From: UBA5078 sp040384465
GTDB taxonomy: Bacteria; Pseudomonadota; Gammaproteobacteria; Pseudomonadales; Pseudohongiellaceae
DNA length: 64,000 bases
Reading direction: 5' to 3'
NCBI GenBank assembly: GCA_040384465.1
Contig: JAZKJF010000002.1
Location: forward strand, 124,001-188,000
Shown here: positions 60,258 to 64,000 of the stretch, piece after piece
Layout of the letters: every line of letters begins with the position of its first letter
Numbering within the stretch: the first letter of the stretch is position 1
Notes under the pieces: generated by a model
What the model was told of the DNA's origin: nothing
Seen by the model: the letters and a program-made list of their open reading frames with translations, nothing else
Database searches by the model: none
Translations under genes and position numbers: made by a program

Positions 60258-61376
60258 TCAATTCTCGCTGGAGAGCAGCGCAAACAAGGGCCTATTGATG
60301 TAGTAGCTGCCTTTGCCAATTCTGGATTTTTCTACGAGACCGCAAGTGGCCAGTTGATCCAGATAACGTGTCGCAGTGATGCGCGAGACCCCCAGATCAT
60401 TCATCACGTATTCAATTCTGGTGTAGGGGTGATTGAACAGATTGTTCAGCAGTTCCTGCCGGTAGATTTTGGGCAGTTGCTTGCGCATGGTTTGTTTGTA
60501 CTGCTGCATCAGCAATTTGATCTGCTTGATCAGTGCAATCGTGTGCTGCGCTGTTTGCACCACCCCTTCCATCATATACAGCAACCACGGTTCCCAATCT
60601 CCGCTGTCGCGCGCTCCCTGCAACTCACGGTAATACGTGGCCTTGTTGCGGATGATGTAGCGGCTCAGATAGAGCACCGGCAGGTCCTGCAGATCTTTCG
60701 CCACCAGGTAGAGCAGGTTGATGATTCGCCCGGTGCGGCCGTTGCCATCGTAGAACGGGTGGATGCTCTCAAATTGATGATGGATCAGCGCCATCTTGAC
60801 CAGCGGATCGGCATCGCAGAGAGAGTCGTCATTGATGTACTCCAGCAAATTGCTCATCAAATCCTGAATTTCTGCCGGGTGTTGCGGCGGGGTATAGACG
60901 ACTTCCCCGGTTTGCACATTCTTGAGCGCTGTGCCTGGCAGTTTACGCAGACCGGCGTTGTTGTTTTCGATGATTTGCTGAATTTCCAGAATGTCGTTCA
61001 GCCGGATGATCTTGCTTTGGCGGACCCGATTGAAGCCATGCCGGAGTGCGATGGCGTAGTCTTGCACCTCCTTTGCGGCTGCATTCACGGGGCTCTCGGT
61101 CAGGAGTCCGGTTTTGTAGAGTTCGTCGTGCGTGGTGATGATGTTTTCGATTTCGGAGCTGTCTTTTGCCTCTTGCAACACAAGAGTGTTGATCAGGATC
61201 GCTTCGTTGGGGATGCTGGCGACGATCCCTTTCAGCTCGGCCAGATAGCGGTGAGCCTCAGCCGTTTTTTTCAATACGGCGCGGGTTTCGAGATTGCTGA
61301 TCGTCAGCAGGGGCAAAAGGGGTAGGGGCAACCGGGGCAGGGGCAAGAATGGCAAGGTCGGCAGAGTGGTGTTCAT
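60258..61376 (-). CDS. Fic family AMP/NMP-transferase, class II-like
   Basis: The 372-residue protein has the Fic motif HPFYDGNGRTGR at 206-217, with a conserved upstream region (LINTLVLQEAKDSSEIENI). S73-x3-E77-N78 matches the (S/T)xxxE(G/N) inhibitory motif placed N-terminally, so it is a self-inhibited class II enzyme. The C-terminus has a wHTH (YTRIEYVMNDLGVSRITATRYLDQL). The first ~25 residues are a Leu/Pro repeat (LPFLPLPRLPLPLLPLL), from a GGGGCA-rich DNA stretch. An upstream array of TATACATGT-type repeats is likely its operator. Confidence 0.88.
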   Translation of the reverse strand: MNTTLPTLPFLPLPRLPLPLLPLLTISNLETRAVLKKTAEAHRYLAELKGIVASIPNEAILINTLVLQEAKDSSEIENIITTHDELYKTGLLTESPVNAAAKEVQDYAIALRHGFNRVRQSKIIRLNDILEIQQIIENNNAGLRKLPGTALKNVQTGEVVYTPPQHPAEIQDLMSNLLEYINDDSLCDADPLVKMALIHHQFESIHPFYDGNGRTGRIINLLYLVAKDLQDLPVLYLSRYIIRNKATYYRELQGARDSGDWEPWLLYMMEGVVQTAQHTIALIKQIKLLMQQYKQTMRKQLPKIYRQELLNNLFNHPYTRIEYVMNDLGVSRITATRYLDQLATCGLVEKSRIGKGSYYINRPLFALLSSEN

Positions 61377-61390
61377 CCCGGCTCCAGAGT

Positions 61391-61481
61391 CATGTATAGA
61401 AAACAGGGACTATTTATACATGTATCGAGAAACATGTATAGTTTTTTCTATTTTCTATACATGTTTTTCCGACATGTATAG
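61391..61481 (-). promoter_or_regulatory. Array of five CATGTATA-type repeats upstream of fic
   Basis: CATGTATA or its complement TATACATG occurs at 61391-61398, 61415-61425 (TATACATGTAT, itself a palindrome), 61432-61440, 61455-61464 and 61472-61481. The sites alternate in orientation within 91 bases between fic and yicC. They look like operator half-sites; the HTH of Fic is a candidate binder. Confidence 0.65.
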
Positions 61482-61501
61482 ATTCTTCACCTTTCTGCTA
61501 C

Positions 61502-62368
61502 TCATTCAATATTCTGAATCTGCTCCCGCATCTGCTCTATCAACACCTTCAGATCGACCGCATTCAGCGTCGTCTCTGCGACGATGGACTTGGATGACAG
61601 GGTATTGGCTTCACGGTTGAGTTCCTGCATCAGGAAGTCGAGACGACGGCCCGAGGGTTCATCCAGGCGCAGAACGCGCTCTACCTCGTTCAGATGCGTT
61701 TCCAGGCGGTCCAGCTCTTCGTCGATATCGCACTTCTGGGCGTAGACCACGATCTCCTGTTCGAGACGGGCCGGGTCGAGTTCAATCTTCAGGTCGGCGA
61801 GACGTTCGCGCAGCACCTGCTGCTGGCGGGCGAGGATTTCCGGCATGCGCACACGCACGGTGTCGACGATCTCGCGCACCGCATCGATACGCTTGCTGAT
61901 GAATCCGAACAGCTCCTGGCCTTCGCGCTGGCGAGTATGAATCAGGTCGGTCAGGGTCTCGTTGAAGAGGGCGAGCGCCTTCTCTTCCAAGTCTTCAGGT
62001 ACGGCATCGGATTCGCGCAGGACGCCGGGCCACTTGAGGATTTCCATGACGGTGAGGGCAGGGCCACCGCCGGTGAGTGACAGGATTTGGCCGCTCGCGT
62101 CATTGAGACGAGTCACGGCGTCCTCGTCGATCTGCAGGGCACTGTGGCCCTTGTCGTCACATTCCAGGCGCAGCTGACAATCGACCTTGCCGCGCGAAAT
62201 GTGCTTGCGCAGGGCGTCGCGGATTGCGGGCTCCAGACTGCGCAGCGCGTCGGGAAGACGAAAGCCGGGCTCCAGATAACGGTGGTTGACGGAGCGAATC
62301 TCCCAGACCAGCACACCTCGGCCACAGTTGGTTTGCTTCCTCGCGAACGCGGTCATGCTTAACAACAT
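61502..62368 (-). CDS. yicC: Endoribonuclease YicC
   Basis: The 288-residue protein matches YicC: start MLLSMTAFARKQTNCGRGVLVWEIRSVNHRYLEP, LRKHISRGKVDCQLRLE, and the C-terminal IDEELDRLETHLNEVERVL and GRRLDFLMQELNREANTLSSKS. YicC is a stress-related RNase conserved next to rph in many gammaproteobacteria. Here rph lies about 1.3 kb upstream on the opposite strand, separated by an MBL gene. Confidence 0.95.
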   Translation of the reverse strand: MLLSMTAFARKQTNCGRGVLVWEIRSVNHRYLEPGFRLPDALRSLEPAIRDALRKHISRGKVDCQLRLECDDKGHSALQIDEDAVTRLNDASGQILSLTGGGPALTVMEILKWPGVLRESDAVPEDLEEKALALFNETLTDLIHTRQREGQELFGFISKRIDAVREIVDTVRVRMPEILARQQQVLRERLADLKIELDPARLEQEIVVYAQKCDIDEELDRLETHLNEVERVLRLDEPSGRRLDFLMQELNREANTLSSKSIVAETTLNAVDLKVLIEQMREQIQNIE

Positions 62369-62476
62369 AAAAGACCCTTCTCTACACTCATCGGTAAGCC
62401 CGGCGGGTTCGCATGATAGCGGAGGGAAGAGTCAGCAGCTAGGGAGCCGCAGTCACAAATCGCGCCGGCACCTGCG

Positions 62477-63448
62477 TCAGGGGTTTGCCACCGGCAGTGC
62501 TTCCGCATAGGCGGAACGCACGGCGCCATCGATTCGTGTGGAAGCACCGTACTGCGCTTCCAGTTCGGTGCGCAGGGTTGTCATGACTTGCTCCACGGTG
62601 TTGCCGGCGGTCTTCAGCGTGCTGGTTCTGTCCCTGACGGTGCTGAGATATTCCTGATAGTGGCGAATGAACTGCTCGTCACCGAGCGGACCATGGCTGG
62701 GCACGACAATACCTGGATTGAGGGCCTCCAGCATTTCAAGGCTTTGCAACCAGTGATCGAGGCTCGATCTGGCGCTGGCAAAAGCGGGTAGCGCCTGCAT
62801 GGCAATATCGCCGGAGAAAAGCACACTGTCCTGTTCTACAAAGATGGCCGTGTCACCGGCGGTATGGTTGGGCCCCATGGCCCGCAGGGTGACGCTCACG
62901 CCGCCGAGGTCCAAGACATACTCTTCCTCGAAAGTGATGTCTGCGTTGCGGAACTCCGCCCCTTCCAGCAATTGTCTGTTCCGCTCCGAGCGAGCGCGAA
63001 ACGCATCCGCCGTCTGCATGCCTGTCTCTGCAATCTCTGCCACTTGCGTCTGGGAGCGGATCATTTGCGTGCTGTCGGGAAATGCGTTGGCACCGAGATC
63101 GTGCTCCGGATGTACATGGGTGGTGACGAGATACAACGAGGTGCCACGACTTATTTTCAAGGCTTCGGCTAATACAATGGCGCCGTTCTCCTGCCCCATC
63201 CCGGTATCAACGACCAGAGTGGCGTTGTTGCCGACAATAAAGCCGACGTTAGGCACACCGCCCGTCCCGCCATCGGGAATGACATACACATGCTCCGCAA
63301 TCTGCTCGGTGACCCCGCTGCGCACCATCGGCACCGCCGGTTGTTGTCCATGCACAAGTGGGAGCGATACAAGCGTCGACATCATCCCCAGCAGGATGAC
63401 CATCCACTTCTTGTTGCGGTGTTCAGGTCTGATTTCAGGTGTGCTCAT
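62477..63448 (-). CDS. Exported MBL-fold hydrolase with HxHxEH motif
   Basis: I start at 63448 (MSTPEIRPEHRNKKW) because AAAGGA precedes it and the longer N-terminus has no signal. The signal peptide (VILLGMMSTLVSLPLVHGQ) is followed by the MBL core: H111-V-H113-P-E115-H116, H195 in GPNHTAGDT, D214 in LFSGDIAM and H252 in VPSHGPLG. The Glu in place of the usual Asp of HxHxDH is a feature of some SoxH/quinoprotein-type relatives. The protein would be periplasmic, with unknown substrate. Confidence 0.82.
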   Translation of the reverse strand: MSTPEIRPEHRNKKWMVILLGMMSTLVSLPLVHGQQPAVPMVRSGVTEQIAEHVYVIPDGGTGGVPNVGFIVGNNATLVVDTGMGQENGAIVLAEALKISRGTSLYLVTTHVHPEHDLGANAFPDSTQMIRSQTQVAEIAETGMQTADAFRARSERNRQLLEGAEFRNADITFEEEYVLDLGGVSVTLRAMGPNHTAGDTAIFVEQDSVLFSGDIAMQALPAFASARSSLDHWLQSLEMLEALNPGIVVPSHGPLGDEQFIRHYQEYLSTVRDRTSTLKTAGNTVEQVMTTLRTELEAQYGASTRIDGAVRSAYAEALPVANP

Positions 63449-63675
63449 TAAGTAGTCCTTTGGGTTGAAGGCAGCAGTGTTCTTTACCGTTGTCAAAAGA
63501 CCGTTGGCGAAGACGTCGAATTACATCGCTGGACACTCAATTCGCCGCCTGCCAGCCCCCCGACTGCCGCAGCGCTTCGCCAGGACGCGCCAGATTCACC
63601 CTTCCTTCGGCTCGCCATCCCCAGCCATATCAAGGATAATCGCGCCTCAATTCAAACGACGTTTTGCGAGGCAGT

Positions 63676-64000
63676 ATGCAAGCCCAGATCAGACCCAGTC
63701 AGCGCCAGCCCGATCAGTTGCGTGATATCCGTATTACCCGCCGCTACACCAAACATGCCGAGGGCTCCGTCTTGGTCGAGTTTGGCGACACCAAGGTGAT
63801 CTGCACCGCCAGCGTGGAAGAATCCGTGCCGCGCTTTCTGAAGGGCAGTGGCACCGGCTGGGTGACTGCGGAGTACGGCATGCTGCCGCGTTCGACCGGG
63901 TCGCGCATGGATCGCGAGGCGGTCAGTGGCAGACAGGGTGGCCGCACACTGGAGATCTCTCGACTGATTGGCCGTTCGCTGCGCGCGGCGATGGACATGA
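63676..64000 (+). CDS. rph: Ribonuclease PH, partial
   Basis: The gene starts at 63676 and is cut by the window end after about 108 codons. The RNase PH pattern is clear: RPSQRQPDQLRDIRITRRYT, HAEGSVLVEFGDTKVICTASVEE, GWVTAEYGMLPRSTGSRMDRE. It trims tRNA 3' ends by phosphorolysis. It is divergent from the MBL gene. Confidence 0.95.
   Translation, partial: MQAQIRPSQRQPDQLRDIRITRRYTKHAEGSVLVEFGDTKVICTASVEESVPRFLKGSGTGWVTAEYGMLPRSTGSRMDREAVSGRQGGRTLEISRLIGRSLRAAMDM

Noticed and set aside
1..64000. CRISPR arrays, rRNA or tRNA genes
   Set aside because: I looked for regular spaced repeats and cloverleaf-like or rRNA-like stretches in the intergenic regions and saw none.

Overview
The window looks like a chromosomal segment of a gammaproteobacterium, probably in or near the Pseudomonadales. 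The right third carries rph, yicC, gmk, rpoZ, spoT, ridA and recG in the order seen around spoT in pseudomonads. A Pseudomonas-style REP pair lies between spoT and ridA. Most of the window is GC-rich with short intergenic gaps. I name no genus, because no rRNA or other species marker is present.

Region 1 (1-3800) is visibly AT-rich and looks acquired. Four tightly packed or overlapping genes encode a 51-residue membrane peptide, a protein ending in a GNCHIRW motif, a small middle protein and a coiled-coil ABC/SMC-type ATPase with a CxxC zinc hook. I read this as an ABC three-component (ABC-3C) conflict system with an extra membrane component. The first two genes share a duplicated 19-residue Gly-rich motif. 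A gene fragment and about 500 bases of non-coding DNA follow.

Region 2 (3800-19500) is a metabolic and regulatory mosaic. It holds a CigR/RcnB-like secreted protein, a C-terminally short DinD, a DHFR-like reductase, a LigB-type dioxygenase and a TetR gene divergent from an isoquinoline-oxidoreductase-like molybdenum enzyme. It continues with an SDR plus a B3-type metallo-beta-lactamase-fold hydrolase, an AraC-GyrI regulator, a secreted cyclase, DctA with NAD-malic enzyme (C4-dicarboxylate use), and YefM-YoeB.

Region 3 (19500-29500) carries a DUF4097 protein - ECF sigma - membrane protein module, an NHL-propeller lipoprotein, a 52-bp perfect palindrome, a DUF454-like membrane protein, Slt, an M32 carboxypeptidase, two small conserved proteins, RlmA and an AraC regulator. 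Region 4 (29700-34400) is one gene for a 1532-residue RTX/VCBS secreted protein.

Region 5 (34400-46700) has housekeeping and accessory genes: a DUF938 methyltransferase, a response regulator, YaaA, a DUF4265 protein, YciA, FtrA divergent from a rhodanese-GNAT-EamA-GFA run, ArfB, a P450, UvrD and glutaryl-CoA dehydrogenase, then a second copy of the palindrome. Region 6 (46700-64000) is core genome: ubiA, HU, an HDOD protein, recG, ridA, spoT, rpoZ, gmk, hrpB, yicC and rph. Within it, a PIN-domain protein next to an RNA ligase, a copper chaperone and a Fic protein with a repeat-rich upstream region sit between the conserved blocks.
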